The notes beneath the pieces were generated by a model. That model was not told the DNA's origin and searched no databases. It worked only from the letters and a program-made list of their open reading frames with translations. DNA of 64,000 bases from Hirudo medicinalis. Taxonomy: Eukaryota > Annelida > Clitellata > Hirudinida > Hirudinidae. The DNA lies in NCBI GenBank assembly GCA_011800805.1, contig MPNW01000035.1, positions 398,003 to 462,002 of the forward strand, written 5' to 3'. Positions 37,050-50,197 of the stretch are shown piece by piece (position 1 is the stretch's first letter; the number at the start of each line of letters is the position of its first letter). The translations under genes were made by a program, and so were the position numbers.

Positions 37050-37815
37050 ACCATTATAACGATAACGATAACGATACAGAGTTTGATTAGAGTGGCGCAT
37101 GTTCAGCAGAACTTCAAGACCACTAATGTAGAGGGAAGCTTTTTCTCTGAAGAGGAAGGTTTAGAGGGCGGTGTGAAATCCAGCTGGATCAGTGTTGGTA
37201 ATCGAGGAGGGAGTCTCTTCCAGATCTGAGAACCAACAACATCTACAGACCTGCCATCCAGTGTCGCAAGGCGGGCAGATGATTTGACGAGGGAGCCCCT
37301 GGTTGCTGATGTGAGCCCGCGCCTAGCAGGAATATGTGCAGTGCGAGTGAATGGCAGGTATGACGGTGTATGACCCAGGAGAGACTTGAAAACGAGTGAA
37401 GAGATTTTGTAGTCAATTCTCTGGCAAATGCATAGCCAGTGGAGATCATGGAGAAGAGGAGTGACGTGGTCATGTTTTCTTTTGTTGATTATAATTTTAG
37501 CAGCTGCGTTGATGACACGCTGAAGTTACTCGAGGCGGTAAGCAGGTAGACCGACCAGAGATGAATTGCCGTAATCAATCTTTGATAGGATAAAAGATGT
37601 AATGAGAAGCTTCCGCACATCAGATGAGAGTGGAGCAGCGATGCTACGAATTTCCCTGAGATATGCATAGCAGAAACGAGTTGTTTTGTTGATGTGAGTG
37701 GTCATAGAAAAGTTTGAGTCTAGCCAGATCCCAAGGTTGCGGACAGTTTGTACAGGTTGGATCAGGTCGGAGCAGATGACGACCGATTTGGAAGAGAGTT
37801 CAAGTATAGTATAAT
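37050..37815 (-). mobile_element. CR1/L2-like LINE, 5'-truncated
   Basis: The reverse complement runs from SVVICSDLIQPVQTVRNLGI, WLDSNFSMTTHINKTTRFCY, ITSFILSKIDYGNSSLVGLP, LHWLCICQRIDYK to YLPFTRTAHIPARRG and the ORF end, nearly without frameshift. This covers RT blocks after the YADD motif through the C-terminus. The 3' end is a short TATCGT tandem near 37050-37075, as is usual for this clade. Related fragments lie at 7.1-7.5 kb and 38.2-38.4 kb. Confidence 0.85.
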
Positions 37816-37827
37816 TATAACGACGTT

Positions 37828-37927
37828 AACCCTACCCGAGGGCGCTCCCTGATGGTGAAGGCTGGGTTGCGAACACGACTGTTGCATGTTGCATGCAGGA
37901 ACGCCAGTTAACTCAGTCAATTTGTAC
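37828..37927 (-). mobile_element. tRNA-derived SINE, copy 3 (tail-less)
   Basis: The reverse complement carries the head of the SINE family: TTGACTGAGTTAACTGGCGT, TCCTGCATG, CAACAGTCGTG, TTCGCAACCCAGCC. It matches copies at 10.0 kb and 51.3 kb through the B-box but diverges before the LINE-like tail. It directly abuts the LINE fragment at 37815. Confidence 0.7.
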
Positions 37928-38224
37928 TTGGTTCCATGTGGAGTTATGTCTGTTAAGAGCTATTCACTCGGCTCGCTTTATCGGAGTTTGAGTCAACCTC
38001 CGCCTAGTGGCGCTGTTCAATAAAAAGATCAAATTGCAGAAGTGTTAAGTCATCATTTATATTTTAAACTCCCTCTGTATTGCTGGGGTATCAAGTTTGA
38101 AAATTTTGATGCCATGTAGTTTAAAATTTAGTTAATTATTATTATTATTAATTATTAATTAATATTATTGGCAATAGACATGGGTTCAACAATTACTTTT
38201 TGACTTTATTTCTGTTTGTTGAGA

Positions 38225-38375
38225 CACCCAAACAATACTTCACAGTGCCTTGAAAACGTTTCTCTTCCAGGAAAGCTACCCTCTAACATTGAAGTAGTAT
38301 TAGAGTTCTGTTTGAACATACGCCATTTATTCAAACTCTGATTCATTAATGAATTATCATTATCGTTATCATTTT
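38225..38375 (+). mobile_element. LINE 3'-end fragment, opposite orientation
   Basis: The block around 38270-38370 reverse-complements to the 3' terminus of the LINE at 37.05-37.8 kb (GATAACGATAATGAT tail and CAGAGTTTGA). Only the last 150 bases or so remain, facing the larger copy. Confidence 0.6.
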
Positions 38376-38567
38376 TTGGGAAACGAGCCGGTGTAAATCT
38401 CCTGAAATGTATGTTGAAAGCAAGGGATTTGAAAATATTATAATATCATCATACTTTTATTGATAGAATCAAATTAGCAACACCTCAGAGTTATAAACAA
38501 AAACATGTAGACCAAGCGCTCCTACCATTTGCTGTTTTATTTGCAATTTGTGACTATTTTTTATAGA

Positions 38568-41500
38568 ATGGTTTCAACAGAAGTAAAACTTTTGTATGAT
38601 TTCAAATACATTATTCCTGGTAAAGACGATGAAATTATTCATTTGAAATCTGGCGAGTTTTTTATTCTTCACGAAGAGAAAGGAGAAAGATGGTTGGCTG
38701 TTAAAAAATCTGGTAAGGATGATGTTTACTATGTACCAGTCCATTATGTAGAGCAATTTCGCATCGTTAATGATCCGGACGTTGCCAAAAGATTGACTCC
38801 TCCAAAACCTCCCTATAAACCAAAAAACCTCTTGCAACGGATGCAGAGTGATCACGACGATGAACCGCTTTCTCCTCCCCCTATTGAGGAGGATTCATTT
38901 GTAGAGCTCTACAATCTCCTGCTCAGAAACCCAATCGAATCCACTTCTGCCTCCACTGATAGCAAGCAGAACAGATTTTCCAGTGGTGAAAACCTTAGCT
39001 GTGAAAATCTGCCTCAATATTTTGAAACCAAAACAAGTTTAAATAAAGTTTTGACAAATCAAGACAAAGAGATCGTGGAATCATCACATAGGAAGGTGTG
39101 TTATTTTTCTATCAATATTATGTAATCTATGCATGCATATTGAATATTCAACTGTAGAGCAAAGAACATAACAAGAAAAAAATACCAGTGCCACGCACTG
39201 GGGATGTACCTTTAAAAGTATTTCCAAGTGGTTATGAAATGTACAGAGATGACATATCAGGACAAGTGTACTACTACAACATCAACACTTATGAATCATC
39301 GTGGATCTTGCCACGTGTTGAGCCAAAACCCAGGCACTCTTCATCCAATGCTGCAGTAGATTGTATTTGTATTCATATCATTTAAAGGGGAGATATATTT
39401 CTATTGTTCTACTTGATAGGATCCAACTTCTCTTGCACACAGTAGAACTAAAAGTACTTCTGGTGATTTGTTTCCACACAAGGTTGTTGCTATAACCAAT
39501 GAGAGAATTTTATTGTGAATGCTATTAGTTGGCTTTGGTAACTTTCTTGTTGAGATCTTTTTTAATGTTTAATGGTGTTAAGGCATTATTGTAATAGATT
39601 TTATTTTATCAACTTTGGTCATTATGCTGTAATTGACTCATTGTTTATGAATAAATTTTTGAATAAAGCAAAACCATTGGACAAAATGTGGGTTCTTGAA
39701 AACATTAAAGTTGACAGATAATGGAGGAAAACTGAAGTGATTCATTTTTGTTTGATATATTTCAAAACTTTCCATACCATTCTTTTTTCTTAATAATAAT
39801 TAATCACAAATATGCAAAATGTCTTGAATTTCCCTCTCATTTCAGCAAATATTGGAATCTGGCTTTTGCAGTTTTGGAGGGAACCTTTTTATACTTTTTC
39901 AAAGACCAGAAATCAAGCTCCAATGTAACTAATAATCAGCACCATATATTTCTTATTTTTAAGTATTTATGTACTTCTTACAGAGAGTGAAGTCTGACCT
40001 TGTTGTCGACCTTCAAAATTCTTTTGTTTTGAAAGGAGGGTCTAACAACAAACAAAATCTAATTCATGTAAGTGGAGATGTGAATATATATTTTATGATG
40101 TGCTGTTTGAATATAAATATATTGAATAGTTTACATCTTGTTTGGCTTACAACAAACTACATAGCTTACAAACAAGCTTCAACTTCTTAGATTTCTATCC
40201 AAGGTTTCTCATGCTGAATGCTCATTTATTTCTGCCATTTGGCTTTTTTGAATCATAGCCTAATGGCTTTAACTTTACTTTAAATTACTTTAACTTTAAA
40301 TGTTTTAAATTAATTAGTGTTTTCCCATTCTCAGGTAATAATGTCATCAGGATCTGAATATCTCCTCCACAGTGATTCCATAGATGTTGCCCAACAGTGG
40401 TTTGATGTCCTCTCAGTTGTGGCAAAAAAGGTGATCTCACAATTTTGTGCTTTGTACCTGTGCCATCAAAGTTTTAAATTATTACTGAGATGGTATAATG
40501 TTTTGAGGTAAACTATTTTAAAGGATGGTGGTCCAAGGCAGGATATTACAGGTGAAGGTCTCATAAAATTCAAAAGCATCAGTGAGGAACAGAGTGCAAG
40601 CCTTGAGTTGAATAAAAGTGAACTACTCAAGACAAGGCAGAAAAGTGGTAATAGCAGTTTTGATAATTGCAAATAAATCTAAAAAAAAAACTTTAGAAAT
40701 GACTTTGCTGTTTCTAGGTTCATCAATGGTGTTGGACCAACCTGCAGAGAAAACAACTTTGAAAGAGAAGCTCAAATCTTGGCTCCTGAGAAGACCAACA
40801 CAGGATTCTCTTAGAGAGAGGGGCATATACAAAGGTACTTAATGACCGAATAATAAATATTTCACCCTATAAAATGTTGTATATTAATTCAATTAGATCC
40901 AATTTTTGGCTCTTTTCTCTCTGCAATTTGCAAGCAACACAACAGAAGCATTCCTGCCTTTGTTAGCAATTGCATTGAAATAGTGGAGAGGGACGGTAAG
41001 CTGTTTGCTAATAATTATGTTAGCTCCCTTATGAGTCACAAAGATATTGTTTTAATGAAGGGCTTTCAGTTGATGGAATATACAGAGTAAATGGAAATGC
41101 TGCTGAAATACAAAAGCTCAGATTTGCAGTCAATCAAAGTAAATTTACAGCTTTGTTTTCAAGATTTATTTCGACAAGCCTGTAAACATTTGCAATTTTC
41201 TCACAGATGCCCCATATGACCTTTCAAACATGGACATCCACACAGTAACTGGTGCCTTGAAGCTTTTTTTCAGGGAGCTACGTGAACCTCTCTTCCCATT
41301 TGAGCATTATGAACCTCTCCTGAATGCTTTCAGTAAACATTTGTCAAATTTTTTTCAGCTGTTTTTGTGGTCACTCTTGAAAGATGTTACCATTTTGTAA
41401 TATTTACTTAGGGAACATGGACATTTATTCATACATAGTAGCTGATACTATATTGCAATATTTACTTAGAGAATATGGACATCCATTCAAAAGTAGTAGC

Positions 41501-41920
41501 TCAAATCGAGACATAAAACAGCCATTATGGCCCAGTTTAATCCAAATAATCCATAACATGTCCCACATTTTCAAAAGGTGGGCAAAACAAGCTGGAAGAG
41601 ATTAAAGGTATCTTGGAAAAATTCCCTAAAGAAAATTATTACACCCTGAGGGAACTACTCAGACACCTTCTTAAGTAAGTAAAAATATAGAAAATTGGAA
41701 GCATGCCACCTTATTTTGCTTTTCGTTTTGTAGAGTTGAAGAGCATTCAACCGAGAACCGCATGAGGATCACAAACCTCGCAATAGTTTTCGGTCCTACC
41801 CTATTGTGGCCAAAAGAATCCCATGATTTTGAGAGCCTCGCTCAATCTCTGATGTTGAGAGGGCAGTTAGTGGAGTACCTACTACAGAATTTTGATGCAC
41901 TGATTGCACCAGATCACTGA
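38568..41920 (+). CDS. Rho GTPase-activating protein, SH3-WW-PH-RhoGAP (ARHGAP12/27 type)
   Basis: About twelve exons. The start ATG at 38568 follows a TTTTTATAG acceptor. Domain order: SH3 (TEVKLLYDFKYI...YYVPVHYVEQF), Pro-rich linker, WW (GYEMYRDDISGQVYYYN, ESSW), PH (CGFLKTLKLTDNGGKLK, then KYWNLAFAVLEGTFLYFFKD, RVKSDLVVDLQNSFVLK, HSDSIDVAQQWFDVL), a basic LKEKLKSWLLRRPTQDSL link and RhoGAP (DPIFGS, VDGIYRVNGNAAEIQKLRF with the Arg finger, ALKLFFRELREPLFPF, NRMRITNLAIVFGPTLLWP). Stop TGA at 41918. The family turns off Rac/Cdc42-type GTPases at membranes and junctions. The first WW tryptophan is Tyr here. It converges on ARCN1. Confidence 0.92.
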
Positions 41921-42403
41921 ACAAGCTCATCTGTTGGGAGGGACTGCAGTTATCTATCCTGTTATGATTTTGGCAAAGTTGCAATTAGTTCGAACTTAAC
42001 ACACATCAATCATTCCTAACATGTGATCAAAATTTGAGTTTTCTGTAAGCTGAGTTTGTGCAATGTCCTTTTGTGGCATCTTATTGTCACAAAATTATTA
42101 ATTTTTTAGCTATAGACCATTTGTGAGTTGGCTGCTTCAAAAATCATTTAATAAGTCTGAATCTCATCTACATTTGTTCATCATTCCATTCTTAATTTTA
42201 TGTACTTGAAAATGAAATCTATGTGAGACAGCAATCATTCTCAGGTTGGAAATTTTGAAAAAATTTATTGGCTTGACAGAGTAAAGTGGTGATTACAATT
42301 CAATCTTCCACGTGTCATTAACACAGGAAATATTTAGTAACTGAAATGTCAAGAAGTGATCTCCATTATTTTGTGTATTAGCCAGCAGATGGAATGAATG
42401 TCT

Positions 42404-45400
42404 TTATACAATTTCATATTTCTCAACATAGAATATGATCTCAGATGAGAATTTGACATTAGAATTGTCATCAGCAGAGGTGACAGCATCAACCTGAATA
42501 AATTAATCTTGTTAAAGCTTTAAACGTTACTAAGAAATTGAATCTGCAGAGTACCACTACAGATTTCCGCTTTATGAAATGTTAAAAATTTAGAGTGATA
42601 GATGAGCTTACCTCAAGGTCACAGTAGGGCTTTTTGGACACAAAAGACATGCTGACCGGGAAGAAGTCATTAGACTTTCCAGTCACTGTGAATTCCATAG
42701 TACCAGACTTATTGGTTGTGTCTATCACTGGTAACCTCCATTCCAAAATATTCTTTCTGCTGTCATATTTGTATTCACCATCACAATTATTCACAACTGG
42801 TGGCCCACTTCCAGCACTGTATTGTAATTATTCTGTCAGAATTTGTGAATCGGACGGGATTTTCTTAGGTACTAACGGAGTAGGTATGGAAATTACGACA
42901 TCATTGAGCTCCATGTCTGTCCTCTCAAGCTCATACTCAATATTGACATCACATTTGGATCCAACCTCATTAGGCCAACAGTTAACTTCAAGTCACAAAC
43001 CAATTAGAATGAATTGACATAAATAAAACTATTAGATTAAAGATAATAAAATGCTAGTTAGAAATTAGAATTAGAAAGAGTGGATGGTTGAAAAACTTTT
43101 TAGAAAGGGATGACGATAACAGTAATAAAAAAAAATAATGGTAATGATGACAGACTGCATCATTCCCCATAATAAATAATTATGGGCAGCATTGCAATAT
43201 CAGAAGCACCATGAGGAAGATTTAGCAACAAAAGAAATAATGCAAACAACAAACTCACTCAAGAGAGGCATGAATGAATCCTCCTGAGTTTGGAACCTCC
43301 ACTTAAGCACTCCAACATCTGTGTTCAGGGGGAAGGGTTTTTCAGGATTCTTCAGTCCAATGACGTTTGAAGCCTGATAAAGTCGCTTGTCCACATTTGG
43401 ATGAGTCTGGAAAGGTAAGAGCCCCAATGCCAAACATTAGTAAAGTGAACTCGTGTGAGCAGCTAGGATTTTTGTTCCTAAGGGAGCCATATCGAAGTGA
43501 CATTCATAACCGCTCTGCTGCCGATGCACAAAGATGATTAGTTGGGATGAATTGCCAGCTTACCTGAATTTGCACTCCTTTGTTATCATTGTTTTTCATG
43601 GCAATCTTCACTTTGCCATACTTCTCATTGTTGACCTTGAGAGTCAAGATTCCATGAACCTCGAGGTTTTGCAATCCACCTTCTCTGCCTGCTGTCAAGG
43701 CAATCTTTTCTTCTAGTCTTAAATGGACACTGCAAGATTTATTAAAGATGTTGTTAACATAACAAAATGTAATGTTAAACTTCACAAATTATTTTAATAT
43801 TTTTAGGAATTCTTGAATCATTTGGACAACTTTAATCAAATGAATATTAAAATAGATTACTCACCCTTCTTGATTGTTGGAAGGAGTGGCTGCCTTGACC
43901 ATAAGGGACTGCTTCTCTTGTGAAGTGGGAGATGCCACAGCTGAACAAAAGGAATTACAATAATGCAAAAAAATTTTGGATAATTTTAATAACATGGTTC
44001 ATACAGGAATTTGGAAACTGAGATTTAGGACTTTATTAGGGCCAAAATTATTAACATAAATGCAGGTATTTAAACTTTTTTGTTTTAATAATAATAATAA
44101 TAATAATAATAGTTAATTTATAATGTGCCATTTGCATAGCGTCAGAGGTGCCTTGCGTCTTCATTAGCTTCATGCTTCATGTTGATGTCCTGAAGAGGTG
44201 GGTCTTCAGGTGACGTTTGAAGAGCTCCAGTTATGGTTGAGCTCTTACTTGGGGGGGTAATGAATTCCAGACAGCAGGAGAGGCATACGAGAAGCCTCTG
44301 TTGATGAGGGATGATTTGTGAACTGGTTGATGTAGTTGAATGGTGGAAGATGAGCAAAAACCAGATGCATGGCGGCGGAGAAGGAGGTGACGGAGATAGG
44401 GTGGATTGGATGCCGTGAGAGTTTGATATGTCATGAGGGCGATTTTGAAGATGATGTGATTATGGATCGGTAGCCAGTGCAATTTCTTCAGGCAGTCAGT
44501 GCTATTAAGGGTAGGGTTAAGAAGGACAAGTTTAGCGAGTTTGTTTTGTATGCATTGCAAGGAATCAAAAGAGGATCAAAGAGGTAGATGTTCATAGACT
44601 TCAGATTTGTAATACTAAACTTCAAATACTTGAAGGTTGAAAATATCAATTTATTAACACAAAATTCAATGCTTAAGCTCTTTCTAAATTTGCAAATTTC
44701 TACAGCTTTTGCCTCCTTTTCTTAGGCTATTGGCCTGGACCAATAGATCCACATTCCTGATTGTGAGTGGAAAGTATAACATTAATCTATGAAATTCTTT
44801 GTCTCATAAATCTTGGTCATACTTTAACATCTTCAGTTTCTTTCTCAACCCCATCATTTCGTCTTCTGCTTCTCATTTTTAGCAGCAGCTACATTTCTTC
44901 CTGATCTAATGTGTCCAAACATAAGTAATGCCTCTGCCTTGATGCTTTGCAATGACCAACAACAGATTTATCAATTTTGAAATTACTGACATTTCAAACA
45001 CTGCAGTTAAGCTTCTCTTTTTGAATTTCACAAACAAAGCTCTTGCTTATGGAAAAGCCCCTTTTACGAGATGTCTGACCAGGGCTTAAAATTAATAAAC
45101 TTGCTGACTATTTCTCCGCAGGAATTTGAAATCGTCGTTATTCCCCACAGACAAGAGAAGTATTACCACACTTATTTGAGTGTGTTCCCGTGCACAGCTA
45201 GAACAAAGAGATAGTGAATTACAGATAGTTTTGATTCCCCAATAAAATGTATTAAATTCCAATGAAATTTTAGGACTTTTTAAAAATCTTTTCAGGACTT
45301 CCCTCGTTTTTTTTAAGAGCTTTTTAGTACTAAAAAGTACTAAGTTTCAGAAATTTAGGACTTTTTAGGACATTTTAGGACCTGTACGAACCATGAAATA

Positions 45401-45838
45401 ACGCTTCTGAAACATACTTTCTCCTTCTGACTTAAGTTGGTCAACAAATGAATCAACATTTCTTTTCCCTCCTATCTTTAGAGCATTACTGGTCCCAGTT
45501 GTTCTTCTGCAATAAATTAGGTTTAGCAATGACAAATTCCTAGAACTTGGAAATAATTGACTTAGAAGTCAAGCAAACAATATGTAAATATAAGTACATA
45601 GGAGCAGTATAAGTCTTTGGTTTCTCAGCAGGAGCTGGAGTGATGACAATATCCTTGCCAACATTGGTCATTCCTCCTCCTGCTCCAAAACCAGATGGTC
45701 TGCCAGTTTTGGCTGCCATTTGCCTCAACTTGTCCAACTCTCTGGCTTTGCTCTTACTTCTGTCTATAGCTTCCTTTTCTTGAGTCTAAAACAAGTTTTA
45801 AAATAATTGAATATAATTCTATATTAATTCATTTATAA

Positions 45839-45878
<40 letters not shown>

Positions 45879-48038
45879 GCAATAATAACAATAGTTCATT
45901 TATATGGCACAGTATGCATAGCATACCAGAAGGGAGGAAGCAAGAACTGGGTCATAACAATCAGAGGACAACATGGGGCTTTCCATTCCATTGCTTACAG
46001 AAGAAGAGCAGTCAAATGAATTGATAGAACTAGATTTTTCTGTTCTTTGAGTTACGTTTGATTTTGATTTACGATGAATCATTCACGCACAGTTTAAGTT
46101 ATTTGGTTAAGTTGTATTCACTTTCATAGTTCCCCAGAGAACTAAATCAACTATCAACTAAAGTTGCTAGTATTCGTGTTACAGTCCCTGACCCGTCTGA
46201 GGACCTTAAATATTATGGTGAGGTTTTTGGATGATGGCTTCACAGTGCATGTCTTAGGGCTGAACAAAATGTTTCAAAGTAATAATAATAGTTCACTTAT
46301 ATATGGCACCGTATGCATAGCATCATATGCGTCTTGGTTCTCAGTTTAATCCTGAATAGATGGGTCTTCAAGCGTCGCTTGCAGAGTTCAAGAGTGGGTT
46401 GAGACCGAACTACCTAGAAGCTAGCTGAAGAATTACAGCTCTATTAACTTACTTTTAATCTTTGTGGCATTGATTTTGTTTATTATTGATAATTATTTAA
46501 TTACTGACAATTTAATTAACGATGTAATTTCTTGTTTTTTGGTTCCACCATATTGAATGTTTGTTTTGATATTTGGTCGAGGATATAGAAGTTACTATTG
46601 CTGATGTTAATCTGAGTAACTTGCTTTAGCACCATGGATGAATTTTGCTGTGGTTTAACTCTCAACAACCAGAGCTTTGTACAAATAATATAAATAAATG
46701 TATAATATAAATGATATCATCCATACAATATTTTGGATAACAAAACTGCATTTAACGGCAAAAGCATTTGTAAACTTACTTTTCTGACTGCCTCAAACAC
46801 TCTTTCATCATGAGAATCCATTTCTGTAAAAGTTTTGATCTGAGCCAAGTTGACATTCTCACGGTATCCAAGCGCAACAATTTCATCGAATGCAAAGATC
46901 AATTGAAAAGCTTGCTCTATTATTTCTGATTCCTCAACAACTTTGCAGTATTCAGGGATCTTCAAATGTGAATGAAAATATTAGTAGGTTAAGCTTTCCT
47001 ACATTGATTATTTAATAAGAAAAGCAATTAACATTCATTGTTACATTATTAAAAGCAGAAGTGCTTATAAGTGAAAATAAAAGTTTTTAATCAATTTTCA
47101 ACTGAACATCATGTAAAAGCCTTCTAGTGTTCAGAAGTGTCAACAGAGATGATTTGATGCACACTTTGTAAAGTTAAAGTTCCTGCAAATTTACTTTAAT
47201 ATTTTGATCTGCCATTGCTGATTGTATTCATCATGCCTTTTTTCAGCCTCAGATCTTTAGTCAATTTTAACTGAGTTTTTTGCCTATGCTATAAATTTTT
47301 GATGGCCTCATCAATTCTAATATACTTGACTACCTATGGGGCCACCATAACAAATTAAATTCTGGATGTTGTAAGGTTGTGAGGTTCTTTCCATTTTTGC
47401 AGTTCTTTTGACTACTTACATTTAGATGCTTAATTATTCAAGTTCACATTTATTGAAGTTCACACTTCAAAATGGTGCAGTCTTTCTGTTCTATTACTGC
47501 ATGTTGGTTTTTGTATGTTTCACTACAAATACTATATCATTTATTTGCTCTAGTTTTTGCAGCCTAAGGGCCCTTCTATATGAGAAATGAGTTGATAAAA
47601 ATGAAATAAGTAAATAAAATGAGTTGGCCACTTACAACTCTGGCAAACAATCTCAGGGTTTCTAGGTCTTCTAGAATGTTGCTGGCTTTAGTAGTTATTA
47701 GTAGCATATAGAGCTTTTCGAGAGGCTGATAAACGTATCGCACGCTTTCCGTCTCGACAAAAGTGTGCTGTTTACCAGAGCTCATCAGCTTAGGGAAAGA
47801 AGCCAGTAGCCCTTCTATTCTAGATCTTGTCATTTCAACGAATTGTCGCGAAATGATAGCTACGAATAAGACGTTAAATATAAAATCATAAAAATGAGGT
47901 TATCGCTAATGTCATTAAATACCTTTTCCTCCTTTATTGCACACCGCTGCAGCTAGTAACACCTAAATAACAAAATCATATTGGTATATCATACAAAACC
48001 CGTCTAACAAATAGCCGCTTGAAAAACCGTCCTACCAT
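42404..48038 (-). CDS. ARCN1: Coatomer subunit delta (delta-COP)
   Basis: Minus-strand gene with the N-terminal longin domain ([73 protein letters not shown]), a linker exon ([13 protein letters not shown], near 45605-45740) and the mu-homology domain ([64 protein letters not shown]). Stop TAA is at 42404. The ATG at 48038-48036 is the last codon of its exon, directly followed by a donor GTAGGA. Delta-COP is part of the COPI F-subcomplex for Golgi-to-ER transport. The gene is inflated by two nested mobile elements and LINE tails in its introns. One junction near 42830-42870 needs a very short intron to avoid an in-frame TAA. Confidence 0.93.
43993..45395 (+). mobile_element. TIR DNA element, copy A, with nested LINE
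   Basis: The left end CATGGTTCATACAGG (43993-44007) is inverted at the right end CCTGTACGAACCATG (45381-45395). Subterminal TTTAGGAC repeats occur at both ends. The copy at 50942-51700 has the same two distinct ends in opposite orientation. No transposase is visible and a LINE fragment (44100-44575) is inserted within. It lies in an ARCN1 intron. Confidence 0.75.
44100..44575 (-). mobile_element. CR1/L2-like LINE 3' fragment with (ATT)n tail
   Basis: The reverse complement reads [53 protein letters not shown] and [20 protein letters not shown]. This is the C-terminal RT end of CR1/Rex-type LINEs. Its 3' UTR includes GGCACCTCTGACGCTATGCA and ends in an (ATT)n microsatellite at 44085-44112. 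That UTR is shared with the SINE. Confidence 0.8.
45838..46420 (-). mobile_element. Two short LINE 3'-tail fragments
   Basis: An (AAT)n run at 45840-45878 leads into ATATGGCACAGTATGCATAG at 45902. A second fragment at 46277-46420 repeats this tail with its upstream GGGTCTTCAAGCGTCGCTTG block. Both are 3' ends of the LINE family at 44100-44575, in an ARCN1 intron. Confidence 0.6.
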
Positions 48039-48672
48039 TTTTAATACCGGTGATGATTCAAATTGAGAATCAACTCCCCTTTCTTTCAGCTGAACAAACA
48101 GAAAATCTATGAAATTACTCCCAAAGCAAGAACCAAGCCAACAACACACAATCTCGACACTATGCTATCTAACAATCGACAGCCACGTCAATCTGGCTAA
48201 TATGAATGTTGATATTAACATTATTAGTTTCAAAAGAAATTAATTTTAATTTATTTAAATAAATTTTTGATTTATTCAAATATTTTGATAAATAAAATGA
48301 CAAAAACCGGTATTATTTTAATAATTATAATTGGTTATAGTTTAAATAAAATTATTTAATGAAATAAATATACTACTTTACTTTAAATTTTAACCAAATA
48401 AAAAATTAAAACATTTTCTGCTCACATTCCTACCGTTCACTATTATCGTTCTAGTCCGTGCTCTTGTCCGTTGGTTGACCTGTTGCATCACGTTTGCCTT
48501 TGAATTCGCGCTCTTATTAAGGTAGCATCTTACGTTTATGTTTGGAAGTTTATTCATTGTATCAACGTTTCTGAAGACCTAGCTTTATTTGGCTCATTAT
48601 TCGCTCTAGACACTTCGCTGCGTTGATTAGATTTCGTCATATTAAGCGAGTTATTTTGAATATCAGAAAGTC
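48039..48672. promoter_or_regulatory. Divergent ARCN1/PHB1 promoter interval
   Basis: The 634 bases between the two start codons must hold both promoters and 5' leaders. An AT-rich core (48230-48420) separates more balanced flanks. No TATA box with convincing spacing is visible. Confidence 0.4.
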
Positions 48673-49889
48673 ATGGCTGCTGGGAGAATCTTCAGCGCAA
48701 TTGGAAAACTTGGAGTGGGATTGGCTGTTGCTGGAAGTTTGGCTAGCTCAGCTCTCTATAATGGTTAGGTGTGCATAATTCGTTCTTCAGACGGGCAAAT
48801 GTTTAAAAACTAATTTTTATAGTGGATGGAGGACACAGGGCGGTCATCTTTGATAGATTTGCTGGTGTGAGACAACAAGTTGTTGGAGAGGGAACCCATT
48901 TTATTATACCATGGGTTCAGAAGCCCATTATTTTTGACATTAGGTCCAAGCCAAGGAGTGTACCTACAATCACAGGAAGCAAAGGTAAAGCTGTGATTTG
49001 AATGTACAGCTATTGATTTTCTATATGCCTTCACATTGCATTTTTTTTATATAAGTTTATCATATTGGTTTGTTTTTATGTCTTTGTAAATTGCTGAACC
49101 ACTTGCTAATAGTTTATTAGTTGATGCAATAAAACATGGCAAGAATTGTTGTCTAATTTCAAAGGTTCATAAAGTGTGCATGGTCCATTTTACAGATTTG
49201 CAGAATGTTAATATCACTCTGAGGATTTTGTTTCGACCTCTGGCTGAGCGTCTTCCCCAAATATTTACAAGCCTTGGTTCTGATTATGATGAAAGAGTGC
49301 TGCCTTCAATTGTTAATGAAGTCCTTAAGGCTGTTGTGGTTGGTATTGTTATGATGTTTGTTAACCTTGAGAAGTTAAATAATTGTTAATTATTTCCTAC
49401 CTAGGCACAATATGATGCCAGTGAACTTATCACTCAAAGAGAGGTAGTTTCCCAAAAGGTCAATGAGGAGCTTACGAACAGGGCTGCTCAGTTTGGAATT
49501 ATCCTTGATGATATTTCTCTGACTCATTTGACATTTGGACGTGAATTTACTGAAGCTGTTGAAATGAAACAGGTTGCCCAGCAAGATGCTGAGAGAGCTA
49601 GATACATTGTCGAAAAGGTGCTCTTATCCTTTGTTATTGGTGATTGGATACATATTTATAACTGTCCTATTTTTAGGAGGAGCAATTAAAATTGGCTGCC
49701 ATCATTAGAGCTGAGGGAGACTCCATTGCTGCAGACTTGTTGGCCAAGGCATTTGCTGAATCTGGAGAAGGTCTTGTTGAATTGAGAAAGATTGAAGCTG
49801 CAGAAGATATTGCTGCCCAATTGTCTCAATCACCAAATGTGACATATCTTCCTCAAGGCCAGCAGACATTGTTGTCCCTGCCACATTAA
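48673..49889 (+). CDS. PHB1: Prohibitin 1
   Basis: Exons join as [140 protein letters not shown] and [16 protein letters not shown], ending at TAA 49887. This matches prohibitin-1 from end to end: an N-terminal hydrophobic anchor, the PHB/SPFH domain and a coiled coil. The protein forms ring complexes with PHB2 in the mitochondrial inner membrane and regulates m-AAA protease and cristae. Start and length match the family and no defects were seen. Confidence 0.97.
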
Positions 49890-50197
49890 GGAAGACTATG
49901 TCAAGTCTTTGTACCATCTAACAGTTTTAAATCATGAAAAGTTTCTAGAGTTTGATAAAGTGTTTTGTTTCATGTAGTTTGTTGTGACATTGATCAATTG
50001 TGTGGATGGGAAATTCAAGTCATTAGTTTTATTTTGGGATTTGTCTTCAGTGGAATCAATTTTGAGAATTGCTTCCACTAGTTGGCTGCTTCAATCTCAC
50101 CATCCTGGGGTGTTGCTCTCCCCCAAAGAGATCTGGTTGAATGACTGAAGAGCAACATGAGCGTTAAAGCTGGGTACACGCATAGGCTGGTAGTTAC

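Noticed and set aside
45840..45878. CRISPR-like or functional repeat array from AAT units
   Set aside because: Plain microsatellite at a LINE 3' end, with no spacers.
45900..46082. Ser-rich minus frame ([20 protein letters not shown])
   Set aside because: It runs into a LINE tail within an ARCN1 intron, does not fit delta-COP and has no splice partner.
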